DNA of 64,000 bases from Musa acuminata AAA Group. Taxonomy: Eukaryota; Streptophyta; Magnoliopsida; Zingiberales; Musaceae. Under the pieces are notes generated by a model. The model had not been told where the DNA came from. It worked only from the letters and a program-made list of their open reading frames with translations, and did not search any database. Positions 1 to 12,649 of this stretch are shown piece after piece. Where the stretch lies: assembly GCF_036884655.1 (NCBI RefSeq), contig NC_088335.1:40379501-40443500 (forward strand), written 5' to 3'. The position numbers were made by a program, and so were the translations under genes. The first letter of the stretch is position 1; every line of letters begins with the position of its first letter.

Positions 1-1330
1 TAATCAAAACCAAGTTGTCGTCCCTGTGGAAAAAACTAGGAGCCAAAATTCAGATTATGGATCTTGCAGGAGGACTCTTGTGCTTTCTCTTTCAATCCAT
101 GGTTCCTTGGATAGAAGTCAGGTGCTCAACTTATTCCCATGGCGTGAACGCTTTGAGCCCCTAATGACGTTTACCCCTACCTCGGCTCCCAACTTTTTGG
201 GCTTCCGATCAAACTAATGAGCCCCAAAATCCTCTTTCAGATCACGGCCTGCATCGAAAAGCTGCTAAAGGTTTGATGCTATCTTGACATCCAAAACCAG
301 AGGAAGATTTGCATGGGTGTCTGTGTCATGCTCACCTATTCTTTTTCTCTTCCGACGAGAATGGCTCCAACGAATAAAGCTCTGGCAAACAAAAACACTG
401 GAATACCGATGCATTCTTCCGTCCCCAACACTACTACTGTAGGATCAAAGTTCAGAAAAAGACCCAAGATTGATAACCGCCCCCATTAGAATGATCATAA
501 CCCATCACCATAGTAGAGGCACAGACTTCGTGCTGTGGACGGAGTCCCCAAACCGTCGCTCCGGCCTCTGGAGCCGTGCAGACTGCAGTGAATCCTGGCA
601 TCTCGCGTCCGGCAGTTGCCCATTCTGCATCGATCTCTTCGGATGTGCCAAATCAAATCTCAGCCGATCGTATCTTCTTCTCTCCCAAGGCAACCCTTCG
701 TTTGAACTCTTTCCATTCCGAATCCCTCACCCCTCACCCTTTTCGTTCCCCACCGCTCCTTCAAAACCCTATCTTCCCTCACCCCATCTCAGTCCCATAA
801 CAAACCTCTTCGTTATCCTCACAGACCCTCCACCTGATTTCCCTGCTGATACCTCCGGTGCCGCTTTCATGTTCCCCGCAAAGGCCCCTCTCCCCCAGGC
901 AACTGATCGACCTTCCAAGGAAGATCAGTTCTGCCGCCTGATCGATAAAGTGGAAGAAGCCTGTCAAAGAGCTGCCGACGCTGCCATGGGAGATACAGAG
1001 GGCTTCCTGCTCGAGGAGGATGATCCAGGGTCATCCAGCGACAGGGACCCAAGCCTCGCAAGCAAGGGCCACAGGGAAGTCTCCACCCATCACTTTGTTT
1101 CCCTCAAACACAAAGCCAAGAAGGAAAAAAGTAAAGCAAAAAATGCTATATTACCTTGTGGATGCAGCTAACGCTGAACACACTCTCAACCCAATCTTGG
1201 AACTTCCAAGGAGTCCAGAAGATGGATACCACCACCGGTCGCATTCGGCATCTCATCAACCCGCATATACTGTCTGTCCATCATGATCCTGCTGGAGACT
1301 CAATCTGTCGGAGCACAAATGGGGGAGGGC
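1..1330 (+). mobile_element. LINE (L1-type) fragment A: ORF1 and start of ORF2 endonuclease
   Basis: Degenerate non-LTR retrotransposon. Around 40-190, two overlapping frames give a pattern like the DUF4283 domain of plant LINE ORF1 (DLAGGLLCFLFQS, then DRSQVLNLFPW), so a frameshift is likely. From 820 to 1170 a charged, Lys-rich linker follows (EEDDPGSSSD, KHKAKKEKSK). At about 1190-1310 the start of an ORF2 endonuclease is readable in shifted frames: SWNFQGVQ, then GRIRHLINPH, then ILLETQSVG, matching the family pattern WNCRG..., R.L..LI..., LMETK. Coding similarity ends near 1330, where AT-rich repeats begin. The element continues at about 4170. The family call rests on motif recognition only. 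Confidence 0.55.
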
Positions 1331-2133
1331 TTTATAATTTTGTGTATTTTTCTTTATTTTAATGTTTATTTAAATATATGATTTAAAGATCAATCCGTTT
1401 TGATAATTTTTATTTTTATTTTTAGTTTTTGATAATTCTCTATCATTGTTCAACTTTTATTTAAATATATGATTTAAAGATCAATCCATTTTGATAATTC
1501 TCTATCATTGTTCAACTTTTATTTAAATATGTGATTTAAAGATCAATCCATTTTGATAATTTTTTTTTTATTTTTGATAATTCTCTATCATTATTCAAAT
1601 TTTATTTAAATAATATGATTTAAAGATCAATCCATTTTGATAATTTTTATTTTTATTTTTGATAATTATTTATCATTGTTTAACTTTTATTTAAATATAT
1701 GATTTAAAGATCAATCCATTTTGATATTTTTTATTTTTGATAATTCTCTATCATTGTTTAATTTTATTTGGCGGATTTTTTTTTGCTCCTATATAGACGG
1801 CTATGACCCAACATTTTCATTGACGTTTTTTTTTTCTTTTCTTTTTGTCAATCATCGAACTCATTATCATCTCAAACACATTGTTGATCTCTTAAGTGAT
1901 TGTTCATTATCTTTTATTAGCACTATACAAAGTAAAGGACTCAGGAAAGATGGGAAAGATCATCCTCTTTTATCTATTTCTAATAAGATCTTAGTGTCCC
2001 TTTTTTAGATTTAACCTAAGTCAGATTATTTTTTTTTTTGTTCACTTTTCAGATTTGATCTTTTCTAATAATTTTTCTTTTTATTTGATGCTTTAATTAT
2101 TATTTTTAAAGAAATAGTTGTTTATCTCAATCT

Positions 2134-2173
<40 letters not shown>

Positions 2174-4165
2174 ATTTTATCATTTTATTTTTGAAATTTT
2201 TAAAGCGGTAAGTAATTATGTATTTCAACGAGTATATATTTTTTTATAAATGATAGTTTATCTTAATTTATAGGATTTATATCTATCAATATAGTAATTT
2301 TATTTTTTTTTTAATTTTAAATTAATAATTATGTATTTTAGTAGGTATAATTTTTATAATTTTTAATTAATTTATTAGATGAAATTAATGAGTTTTTATT
2401 ATCCATTAGAAAAGATCTAAATATTATGAGAATTCATCCCAATGAAAAATTTTGATCATATGTTATGATTATGATATGATTGTATTAAAGTTTCAATCAT
2501 TGGTTTCATAGCATTATAGTAAAACATTACTCAAGTTATAAATTATTATTAAATTATTATTATTAAAAAGTATTATAAATAATTTAATTTTAATAGGTCG
2601 TGAGTGATGAAAAATTATTATTTATATTCTTAATGACATAGAATAAAATATCAAGAACTAGTGGTGTCAATTTGGGCACATGATTCACCAAAATTATTTA
2701 AAAAATTAATTGATAACAAAACATATTTGAAATGAAAACAAAGAAAGATGAGATCAGTTATCAAAGCTTAATTTAATAAAAATAAAAAATAATTAAAATA
2801 ATGTAGACTTAATAAAAAATTTGAATAGATACGTCTTCCGGTAACATTGGCTAATCACCATTCATTACGCTATCAACTTCAATTATGATAGTTATTTCAA
2901 CCTAAAAAATTTTAAAAATAATTTTAACTATAATTATTATTTATTTTCTTAATGTTGTGATAAAAATAGACATAATAAAAATTTATTGATCTTGGCCCAA
3001 GTCTATTTGTACACTTAAATGATCTCATGCAAATATGATTATTATTATATTATTATTATTATTATTTTAATTATTCATCCAAGTAATTGTTGACCTTGTT
3101 GGTTTTCATCATATTAGTTTTTAAGGCAATTAAGATATTATTATTAGTGATGGTAATAGAATTTTTATCATTTACCTTGGTTTTATAACATTTAATTTAT
3201 ATAAATAGTTTTACATTCGTTAATGTTTTGTGGATTTCATATCAAAATGAATTTTATTTTTATGTCAATTTTATAAATAAAATAATGACTATTGAGTTAT
3301 ATTTTGACTTATTTTTTATAAAAAATATAATCAAAAAAGTATTTTTTATAAATATAACATTGTTATTAGTTTTATAAGTTACTTAATTAATTATTATTGT
3401 TCTAGTTGTTACTTTAATTGATATGTGGTATTGTCAATCTTAGTCATATGTTATCCTTTATTCAATAAAAGTTAATTTTTTCTTACTTATTTAAAACTTT
3501 AAAGCTAAGTGAAATGATAATTTATTGTGACACTTATTCTAGTTTAGTAACACTTCACCCTCTCTGTAATTTTTTTTATTTATTTCACTCTACAATGTTG
3601 GAGAAATAATGTTGTCGTTAAACCAAATGATGTTTTTATCCTTCTAGATTAAGTGACACCAAAGAGGATTAATTTAGTCATATAAATATCGTTAACTCTT
3701 TACTAATTCTTATACTTTCAATATAAAGCAAAAATATCATTCAACCTTAGATATTACATAATAATATATTTCAAAAAAATATTTTTAAATCATATTAAAT
3801 CTTTGATTTTTATGCTACTAAAGTCTCTTCACCTGAGCATATTGAATTTACAATATCACTCAAGTTTAAAATCTTTACACCGTATAAAGTCATGTCCTAC
3901 TTTATAATGTCATATAAAACTCTTATATCATCTGAAATCATATAAAATATTAATAAATGTGAGTGAATATTTTGAATTAAGGGAAACTGGGATCTATTTG
4001 TAGATATAAAATTACCTTGGGTGATTAGAGGGTTTCACCAATGATCTAGTGATGATTTTATAAAAAAATTAATCTAATTGTTAAATCGATGATAATTTTA
4101 ACTATTATCAAGATTAGCATATAAGCCAACTAAATATTAATAATATTTTCTAATGAAAATTATCC
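1331..4165. other. AT-rich block separating two LINE halves
   Basis: About 2.8 kb of very AT-rich DNA with no plausible coding frame. It begins with the minisatellite at 1360-1760 and contains a (TA)n tract near 2138-2170, (ATT)n near 3035-3065 and many poly-A and poly-T runs. The flanking DNA on both sides encodes consecutive parts of one LINE endonuclease in the same orientation, so the block probably arrived by insertion. I could not identify terminal inverted repeats or a target-site duplication. Confidence 0.5.
1360..1760. repeat. AT-rich minisatellite, five units
   Basis: The phrase gatttaaagatcaatcc recurs at 1380, 1471, 1533, 1617 and 1701, giving unit lengths of 91, 62, 84 and 84 bases. 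Each unit also carries ttgataattctctatcattgtt and ttttatttaaatat. Length differences lie mainly in the T-rich stretch. Confidence 0.9.
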
Positions 4166-4819
4166 TCTTTCCATCTCCTTGCACAAGGTCGCTGCTCCGG
4201 TGGCATTATGGTTGTCTGGTGATCTAAATAAAATCATTAACTCTCAAATAATGATGACTATCATGCCATTCCTTTAATATTCAAACCACTTCTGGAGATA
4301 CATTTTCAATATACATTTTTCGAAAATTAAGTGCATTCACTCGGCTTCTGAAAAATATGGTGATAAAACCTTTTCCTCTAATGCTTTGGTGATTTCTTTC
4401 AAAGAGTTCAATTTCAACTAGAATCCTATCGACGTTGGTGGCACAATAATAGCTATGGTTCTTCTTGTGCTTCTGTTCGACTTGATAGAGTTATGGCTTC
4501 CGATGCTTATATTGCTTTATTTATATTGGCTCATCAAGTTAAATACTTACCTCGCTTTCTTTTAGATAATTTTTTCTTGTTTATTATCTCCACCCATTAT
4601 TAAAACACTAAACTTGAACCTCTTTGGTCGTAATATCTTATAGTTGACCAAATCGTTCGTGATCATATATCTTCCTTGAACCTCAATAGTGATTCTATGG
4701 TCCGCACCCATAACGTCCTCCTTAGCCTTTGGCATAAACTCATACATCGAAGTCGGAGCACCCTAAGAAACATTGATAATACTCGAGCAAGTAGAGTTTG
4801 AAATCGAGGCCCTTGAGAT

Positions 4820-4854
<35 letters not shown>

Positions 4855-6271
4855 TAGCACTGCTCTCATAAGAACTCACAACCTTCCATTGTTTGCGGTA
4901 GATTCATCTAAAGTGGTTTGCAAGAGACAAATCCAAATGGCTCCTCGATTTTAACAAAAATACAAAATGTATTTTCACCTTCTTGTTCATCAACTATATT
5001 CATATCATCTGCCTTCCCAATGGTACTTTCGTAGAGGGGTATCGAGTCAGTAGGTTCGGTCGGTCTTCATTGATTGGTTTCTCGCTCTCCCTTCCATCTC
5101 ATCTTCCTCCCACCCCTTGCCGAAACGACCCTTCACCCCTAATGAATTCAGTATCCTTAGGGCTCAACTCTGTGGGGTTAGGAAAAAGTAATGAGCTAGT
5201 AGTCTACTGGTGCTTCATTTGTGTTTCAATCATTTTACGTGTTTCACTCCATTTCTCGGTTCCCTCCATCCTGGACAGAGAACCACCTACCTAATGTCAA
5301 ACTCCTCAACCATCAATGATTCAGCCCATCTCCTTTTGTAATGCTCTTTACAAGCTTCATGCAATGGTGTTTGCAATTAGAATGTGGGATCGACTATGTG
5401 ACTTCATCATCCTTGGGTGTTTCATCCATGACAACATCACTATTTCGTATGAGCCAACTCACTTCTTATTCAACTCTAATAGAAAATCCCCTTTCATCCT
5501 CATTAAACTTCATCTCCCCAAGGCATTTGATTTGATTTCCTAGGGAGCGATTATGGGAGTCATGGAACACATGAACTTCCCACCTAGCTTCATAAAGATC
5601 ACTCATCTTATGTTTGTATCCTCATCTTTATTTAGGTCAATGGCATGTTTTATTACAACTTATTGAAAGCTCTTGACACTTATACCGACATTATTAGGCT
5701 TCACAAGTCAAAAATCCTCTTCTAATCCAATAAGAAAATTATAAGATTTATTACATTTGTGGATATTAAAGAGAGATCCTAGTCCCTCAACTACCTAGGG
5801 GCTGACATCCACCGTTGTCATGTCCTTAACAAATATCAAGACATCATGATAGAAAAATTTCTTTCGAGTCTTCAAGTTTGGAACCATTCGTATATCTCCC
5901 GAGTGCGTCAAATTTTTCCTCGCTCCTCCCCTCCCTCTATACCCTCATGAACACACTTAGATATCTGACAAAAACATCAACATAATTATCATACTTTCCA
6001 AGAATTTCTTTTGGAAACAAAATGTGTCATTATAAAATTCCTCTTATACGTTGGAATCGTATGACAAATCCCAAGTGTGAGGGGGGATTGGAAATCCGAG
6101 ACCTTCATCAGGTTAAAGCTACTATCAGGGCCAAGAAATTAACTCCTCTTCTTAACCATGAAGACTCACTTTATGTAAATCTCTTTCGGTTCAAATATGT
6201 GATAATAGTTAAGATCTCCCGTGATAACAACTTCGACAATAGCCAAGATCTCTTCAACTCTATTGAGGAGA
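4166..6271 (+). mobile_element. LINE (L1-type) fragment B: endonuclease, RT and C-terminal part
   Basis: Continuation of the LINE interrupted at 1330. At about 4188 one frame reads GRCSGGIMVVW, the second endonuclease motif (G.SGGI..lW). At 4455-4590 another frame gives SSCASVRLDRVMAS and LPRFLLDNF, matching endonuclease LDR and DH motifs with D-N in place of D-H. At 5490-5600 KSPFILIKLHLPKAFDLIS then GAIMGVMEHMNFP is the RT KxDLxKAFDxxxW region, with an in-frame stop at 5541-5543. At 5780-5860 YLGADIHRC recalls YLG. At 6040-6170 NPKCEGGLEIRDLHQVK is the C-terminal PKxxGGLGIRDL motif. There are many stops and frameshifts, so it is inactive. It ends where the copia LTR starts. Confidence 0.7.
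4817..4852. repeat. (GA)n microsatellite
   Basis: Pure GA dinucleotide run inside LINE fragment B, between the endonuclease and RT parts. Confidence 0.9.
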
Positions 6272-6389
6272 TGTCATAAATCTATTAAGGAAAATCCTTC
6301 TCTGTTAAGGAAAATTCTCTCTTCTAACATGTATAAATAGGGAGTATTGTATTGTTTCAACTCAATGCATTTGTATTTCATTTCTATCA

Positions 6390-6401
6390 TGGTATCAAAG
6401 C
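6390..6401 (+). other. Primer-binding site of copia 1 (tRNA-iMet type)
   Basis: tggtatcaaagc abuts the LTR end and matches the usual plant PBS tggtatcagagc with one mismatch. It fixes the left LTR boundary at 6389. Confidence 0.8.
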
Positions 6402-7526
6402 TATTCTTGCCTTAGGAAGCTCTACTCTCCCTTCCATAGCCTGTTCTCGTCGGAGCGAGGCATGTCTTCTACACCTGACCTCCGACGAATCCCATCACCA
6501 TGAACCTAGTTGCCATATCTTTCTGCCGCTGCATCTTGTCGCCAAACACCTACGTTGCACTGCAATAGCCCCCTAGGCGTGGCCTCTACCTTTGGCGACT
6601 GCAGCGATATTGGTCCTGCTGCCGTCATTTTCTACGGCAACTACAGTACCTCTTCGGTGAATAGCACCTGTCTTCTCCCACTACCACTCTATTCCGGTGC
6701 CTCACCTGTTGCTGCTGATGCTGTGCCAAAATCTGCTGCATCACTCGGGTCTTCTCTCTGCTCATCTTCCCCTACTTCGTTGATTTCAGGTCTCTATAGT
6801 TTTTCCTCTCGCTACTTCAGATCACATCCTTCACCACCGCTATCTCTCACTGTAGGCTGTCACTGCTTGCTCTTACCCCCATTGTTGCCCATCACTATCA
6901 TCGTTGTAGCAACAACAACATCTAGCGATAGTAATCCAAAACTTCTACAAACCAAGTAGACAGCTTTCTGGTGAAGTCGAAGTTCTCAAAGAGCACATTA
7001 GTGCCCCCACCTTCTTCCTACATAGGCAGAGCCAAACCTTCTCCCTCGATCTCACTCGCGACCGCGTAGAAATCCGTCTGTAGAAAACCATTGTCGATCG
7101 ATTGCTCTACGCCTACAGCATCATCGGCTTCTCCCAAAACTGCAAGTTGTAGCATCTCAAAGACCTGCAAGCTGCAGCATCTCACATACCTGCAAGCTGC
7201 AGCACATTTAGCGACGGTGGTGCCACTGTAGTCGTTGTTACTTGCGATAGCATCAACAACTACAACTGCATCATGAACAGTGGTAGCATGGATCTCATTG
7301 CTTGCTTGCCATTAATGCCTCAGTGAAGACTTGTCAAGGTGCAGCATCATATGGCAAATACAAGAAGACCTTTTGCCTAGAAAGTTGGCAAGTGATTAGT
7401 ACAGGAGGCCTTCTCGTAGCAGAATAAAACTACTTTTCCTCCGAGAAGTATAACTCCTCGCACTTAATCGCAGTAGTTTTTTTTTACCCATCTAATCGTT
7501 GCAGTCTCCCACCTTGCTCCCTTAAA

Positions 7527-8476
7527 TTGGTATATATGTCTAACATGTCCTCATCATTTATATCTAACATTCCAATTACTATTCCCGTAGAAAACCACAG
7601 TATCTTTTACTCTATAGGCCTTATTTCTATCAATGCTACCACTCTCATCCCCTTCAAATTATCCAAAGGTAGTAACTACTTATCATGGCTTGCTCAATTC
7701 TCTAATCTACTATTTGGCTATGATCTTCTAGGCTTTATCGATGGCTCTCTTCATTGTCCACCGACAATGCTCAACATCCGAGGCGTATTCAGTCTAGTAT
7801 CAAATCCGACCCACAAACTATGGTTACGCCAGGATTGTTTCATCCTTCAAGCAATTCAAGCCTCGGTCGTTGGATCCCTCACCCCACTCATTTCTTCATG
7901 TGACACTACTGTCGAAGCTTGGTGCAAGTTGCAAACCACCCTGACCAATCATTTCCGCACTCGCATGCTTAGTCTCATATCCAGTCTCATAAAGATAAAA
8001 CAAGAGGGAAGTACTGTTGCTGATTATCTACACAATATAAAGATTATCATCGATAACTTGACTTTGATAGGTTATTCCCTTAGTGATGAAGAAGTTACTG
8101 TCTATATCCTCAATGACCTAGGAGACGAGTACAAGGAATTGGCAGCAGCAATATGAGCACGTGATTCACTAGTGTTATTTGAAGAACTCTATGACAAGTT
8201 AACTGACTATGAGATATATCTCAAGCATGAGGACAAGTTGCTAAGACCATCTATCATAGCTCAAGTCAGTCAAAAATCTTAGAAGAAGAGCAACCGGCAC
8301 AATAAGGGCTCCAAACAAACCTCCCCTCCTCAACCTTCTCAATATTTTAATTGCAACCATCAAGGCGGCTACTTCAATTATCCTCATCCCTGGTGTCCTG
8401 ATCACACAAATCAACAAAGAGTTGTCTGCCAACTATGTGACAAATTTGGCCACTCTGTAAAAGTATGTAAAACTTG
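7527..8476 (+). pseudogene. Copia 1 gag with zinc knuckle
   Basis: An open frame of 209 codons starts at 7527 and gives the copia gag pattern: IPFKLSKGSNYLSWLAQF near the start, WLRQDCFILQAI, then LSLISSLIKIKQEGSTVADYL. A TGA at 8154-8156 interrupts it, but the same frame continues with RDSLVLFEELYDKL. A zinc knuckle CQLCDKFGHSVKVC (CX2CX4HX4C) lies just before a second TGA at 8476. The structural protein would package element RNA in cytoplasmic particles. The stops make it a pseudogene. Confidence 0.85.
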
Positions 8477-8539
8477 ACCCAGACTTCCTCCTCCGTCGCA
8501 TTGGCCTCACGCAAATCTTACAGCTATTTCGGCTACTGG

Positions 8540-9880
8540 TCATCAAAATTGGATTATGGACTCTGGCACATCTCATCACATCATCCCTGATTTACAAAAC
8601 TTGTTCATCTACAACGACTATGGCGGAAACGAAGATATCATCATCGGTGACGATAACAGACTCCCCACTACTCATACTAGTTCCACAATGCTTAATTTAT
8701 ATAGTACTTCATTTACGCTAGATGATGTTTTATGTGCACCCCACATCAAACGAAACCTCATTTCTGTTTCTCAATTCTGTAAACAGAATAATACCTCAAT
8801 TGAATTCTTTCCTAACTCCTTTCTTGTTAAGGATTTGAGTACGAGGGCGTCCTTGTCCGAGGCCAGAGTAAAGATAACATTTACAAGTGGCCATCAGTTC
8901 CACAAATCATCCAACCCACTGCCTATTCTTCGGTCGCAACTCCAATTGATGTGTGGCATCGTCGTCTTAGTCATCCCTCCACTCTTATTCAGCAAAAACT
9001 GCTTTCCCGTTATTCTCTTCCTACGCTTAAAACCAATAATATCATAACTCATTGTGATGCTTGTTTAAGTAATAAAAGTCATAGACTTCCCTTTGGAAAA
9101 TTCTCCATATCCTGCTCTAAACCCCTTGAGGTTATTTACACCGATGTTTGGGGCCTCGCTCTAATCACTTCCTTTAACAAATTTAGATTTTATGTTATTT
9201 TCATAGATTATTTCACCAAATACACATGGTTATACCCTCTTCACCATAAATCTAAAGTTTCAACAGTCTTTATCAACTTTCGAAGATTGGTCAAGAACTT
9301 CTTTCAGTCTAAAATTAAGACCGTTTACTCTGATGGTGACGGCGAATATCAAGCTCTCACATCCTGCCTATCTGCTTGTGGTAAACAACACCTCAAGTCA
9401 CCTCCACACACTCCTCAACTCGTCGGCTCTGCTGAACACAAATATCGACATATAGTTGAAACTGGTCTCACACTTCTACACCAAGCCTCTATGCTACCAA
9501 CTTTTTGGACTGTAACATTTCAAGCTGTCGTCTACCTCATTAATCATATGCTCACTTCAATCCTCGAGTATGAGTCACCATTTGAAAAATTATTTCACAA
9601 ATCCCCAAACCTTCAAAAACTCAAAGTGTTTGGTTGTCTATGATATCCATGATTGCATCCATATGCCTCACATAAGATAACATCAAAATCTAAACCTTGT
9701 GTTTTCATTGGATACTCCCTTGACCATAATGTCTTTCGATGCTATGAACCTCAATCTCGAAAAGTCTTTATGTCCCGTCATATTATTTTTATAGAGACTA
9801 CCTTTCCATTTCACAACCCTGAGTCTCCTGCTGTGCGACCTACTCAATCATATATACATTACTGGAGTACGCTATAAATC
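8540..9880 (+). pseudogene. Copia 1 protease and integrase
   Basis: Protease motif WIMDSGTSHH at about 8555 (an active-site DSG). A frame change near 8940 is followed by the GAG-pre-integrase zinc finger: WHRRLSHPS and later HCDACLSNKSH. The integrase core shows the first Asp in YTDVWG, the second in YSDGDGEY, and the catalytic Glu region AEHKYRHIVETG, where most relatives have AERKHRHIVETG. A TGA at 9641-9643 follows KVFGCL; the frame resumes with HPYASHKITSKSKPCVFIGY, the usual copia C-terminal part. Coding is broken in at least two places. Confidence 0.85.
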
Positions 9881-10099
9881 CCGTCAACCGAGTCTCCCAT
9901 AATATCATCCAGTCCTTCTCCTCAGGATCCACACTCTCTCCTTCTCCCGGTGCAACAACTCCTCTCCCCCTCCATTGTGCCTCTCCCTTTTTCACTAGGT
10001 TCCCCTACAACTGAAGGCATTCCCTCAGAATCACAATCACTATCTTTATCCTCTCTTGGGACCAATGACATTGAAGACCACTGAACCTACCATAATTAC

Positions 10100-11430
10100 T
10101 CAAGCCCAAAAATCTCCATACTGGCGTAAAGCCATGTGTGAATAATATGATGCACTCCTCTATAATTCTACATGGACTCTTGTACCCTCTCATCCCACAC
10201 AAAATATCATCGGGTGTAAGTGGGTCTTTCGAATTAAGCAGAACCCAGATAGATCCGTAGCCAGATATAAAGCGCGTTTAGTGGCCAAAGGGTTTCATCA
10301 ACAACTTGGTATTGACTTCACAGAGACATTCAACCCTGTTGTTAAACCCACAACAATCTGACTTATTCTGAGTTTGGCCATCTCACAAGGCTAGCATTTA
10401 CGTCAACTCGACGTTAAGAATGCCTTTCTACGGGGGACCCTAACTGACAATGTCTTCATGCAGCAGTCTCTTGGCTTCATCCACCCTCAATATCCAAAGC
10501 ATGTTTATAAACTACAAAAAATTATTTATGGACTTCGTCAGACTCTAAGAGCTTGGTACACTAAACTTGGCTCGTTTTTTGCATTAGTTGGCTTCATCAA
10601 CTCCAAGTGTGATACCTCCTTATTTCTCCGTCACCAAAGTAGCAATATAATATATCTTCTGGTATATGTAGGTGATATTATTATCACAGGCAACAATTCT
10701 ATGGAAATTAAGGTATTCCTCAAGCATTTAGCAGATCGATTCTCTCTGAAAGCTCTAGGAACCTTGAGCTATTTTTTGAGAGTAGAAGCAACATACACAT
10801 CTTCTAGCCTCTTCCTATCATAACAAAAATATATTCAAGATCTATTATCTAAAACAAACATGCAAGATGCAAAGACAGTTACAACACCTTTGTCTACTAG
10901 CAAGTCGCTCAAACTATATGATGGAAGCCCTTCTACAGACCAAACTCAATACCGTCAAGTCCTTGGCTCCTTACAATACTTATCTCTCACCTATCCAAAT
11001 ATCTCATTTACGGTCAATAAATTATCCTAGTTCATGCATTGACCATCTACTATGCATTGGTTTGTAGTCAAATGAATCTTACGGTATCTTCACGGGACTA
11101 TCAATCATAGCCTCTTTTTTCGCAAACACTCCTCCCTTAATCTCCATGCCTTTGTCGATTCTGATTAGGTAGAGAATTTTGATGATAGAACATCCACGTC
11201 AAGGTATATTCTCTTCCTTAAATCTAATCCAATCAATTGGAGTTCTAAGAAACAAAATACAGTGTATATTCTACAACTAAAGCTGAATACCATGTCATAG
11301 CCATCGTTGCTATAGAACTCAATTGGATCATGAATCTCCTCAAGGAACTTGGCATTAACATCACCTCTACTCCTAAATATATTATGATAATGTTGAAGCC
11401 AGAAACATATAGCCATCGACTTTTACATAA
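10100..11430 (+). pseudogene. Copia 1 reverse transcriptase and RNase H
   Basis: RT motifs run [26 protein letters not shown] (10220-10295), QLDVKNAFLRG (10400-10430), VYKLQKIIYGLRQ (10500-10545) and LLVYVGDIIITGN (10655-10695). The catalytic box is YVGD instead of YVDD, so one metal-binding aspartate is lost. In-frame stops occur in the N-terminal part (after PTTI at about 10360) and at 10821. RNase H pieces follow at 11150-11420 (HAFVDSD, STSRYILFLKSNPINWSSKKQ, ELNWIMNLLKELGINI). The polyprotein is clearly dead. Confidence 0.85.
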
Positions 11431-12640
11431 GATCTTGACTGTTATCAATATGATCCCATCCACCCATGAGACTCGCTTCCCCTCTTCGGTCAAAGCAAAG
11501 AATCTCGACAAACTATTCAATCTAACCATGCATGCCTTTACGAAGCCAATTGGTAATGGGTGCAACGCCTCCATCTAGAATTATCGATGGGCTATCAACT
11601 CTAACAAATTCTTTGGTATTGCCTCTAATATTGGATTCGGATTCGGTAGATGTAGTATGCTATAATGTTTTGTTTGTTCCTAGATTATAAGGTTGATTCC
11701 TACACTACTATGCATATAGTACATTCAATATGTTTTTATTTGTCTCTTTGTGTCACCCAATGTTATATAGTTATCCACAAAGTTATAGGAAAAGTTGAAC
11801 CGAAAAGAAAACATTTTGTTTGGCTTCAGCAAGTTGTTATAGAGATGCTATTTGATTACTTGAGTTCCTATGGTGTTAAAAATTCATCTGATCATGCTTT
11901 GATTATTTGAATATCAACATACAGGTCTTGTGTACTGTTTTACCAGCTCTCCATCTTTCACTTATTCAAAGATTTTTGTATGTTGCCCAGATTGTATGTG
12001 CCATTTCAAACATATATATTTACATGTATTACCTGCTTGGTATATATTGATAGAACTTAGATTTGAGGGTGGCTTATGCAGTTAAAACATCATATTACAC
12101 AGAAATTCCTACTAAATGAATTTGATTATGCCCTGAGTTAATTGCTGCTCCACAATTTGGCTAGTGGTTTTTTTTTTTTCTTGCATGTTGAAAAATATCC
12201 TTATTTGGTTTTATTTGTTGTTCTCTTAGTCATTGGTGTGGCAAGCATTACACATTGTCTTGTTTGCAAGTTGGGATTGTTTATAACTGTGGCAAAGAGG
12301 ATGATTTAAATTAACAATTCATCTGTGTAGGAAGCTTAACAGTTGATGCAAGAGATGTTGCATTTCTCCAGCTCTCAGTTCCTGTAATTTTGGATAGCAC
12401 TCTTTAATTTTCTGGTGTAATCAACATTATGTTGCTCTTATGTGCTCTCATAATAGCTTTAGAATACTGCTGGATTTCTAAAATTAATGTGTTATCTATT
12501 AGGATATTAACATCTTCAACCAAGATTTATAAAGAATATGGTTAGAGGGGGTGAATCAATTAGGATTAATTAGTAATGCCAGGAGAATAAAGGAAAACCC
12601 ATAAATATAAATATTGTTCTTTTTCTATTGATTAATATGT
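11431..12640. other. Intergenic DNA, no gene identified
   Basis: The sequence is moderately AT-rich. A frame at 11665-11910 (81 codons, containing KVEPKRKHFVWLQQ) and a minus frame at 11245-11574 overlap copia debris; I recognise neither and see no supporting splice structure. Nothing else stands out. Confidence 0.5.
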
Positions 12641-12649
12641 TAGGCACTG

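Larger units (their letters stand above)
6272..11430 (+). mobile_element. Ty1-copia retrotransposon 1 (Ale-like), decayed
   Basis: A left LTR remnant of about 118 bases (6272-6389) has a TATA-like tataaatag near 6333 and ends in CA directly before a primer-binding site. A proline- and serine-rich leader of about 1.1 kb follows (6400-7520). Gag, protease, integrase, RT and RNase H then appear in the copia order. Stops occur at about 8154, 8476, 9641 and within the RT, and the RT active site is changed. RNase H similarity fades at about 11430 (last piece IAIDFYIRS), and no matching right LTR is visible downstream. The Ale-like lineage call is from the gag and integrase style and is tentative. 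Confidence 0.85.
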
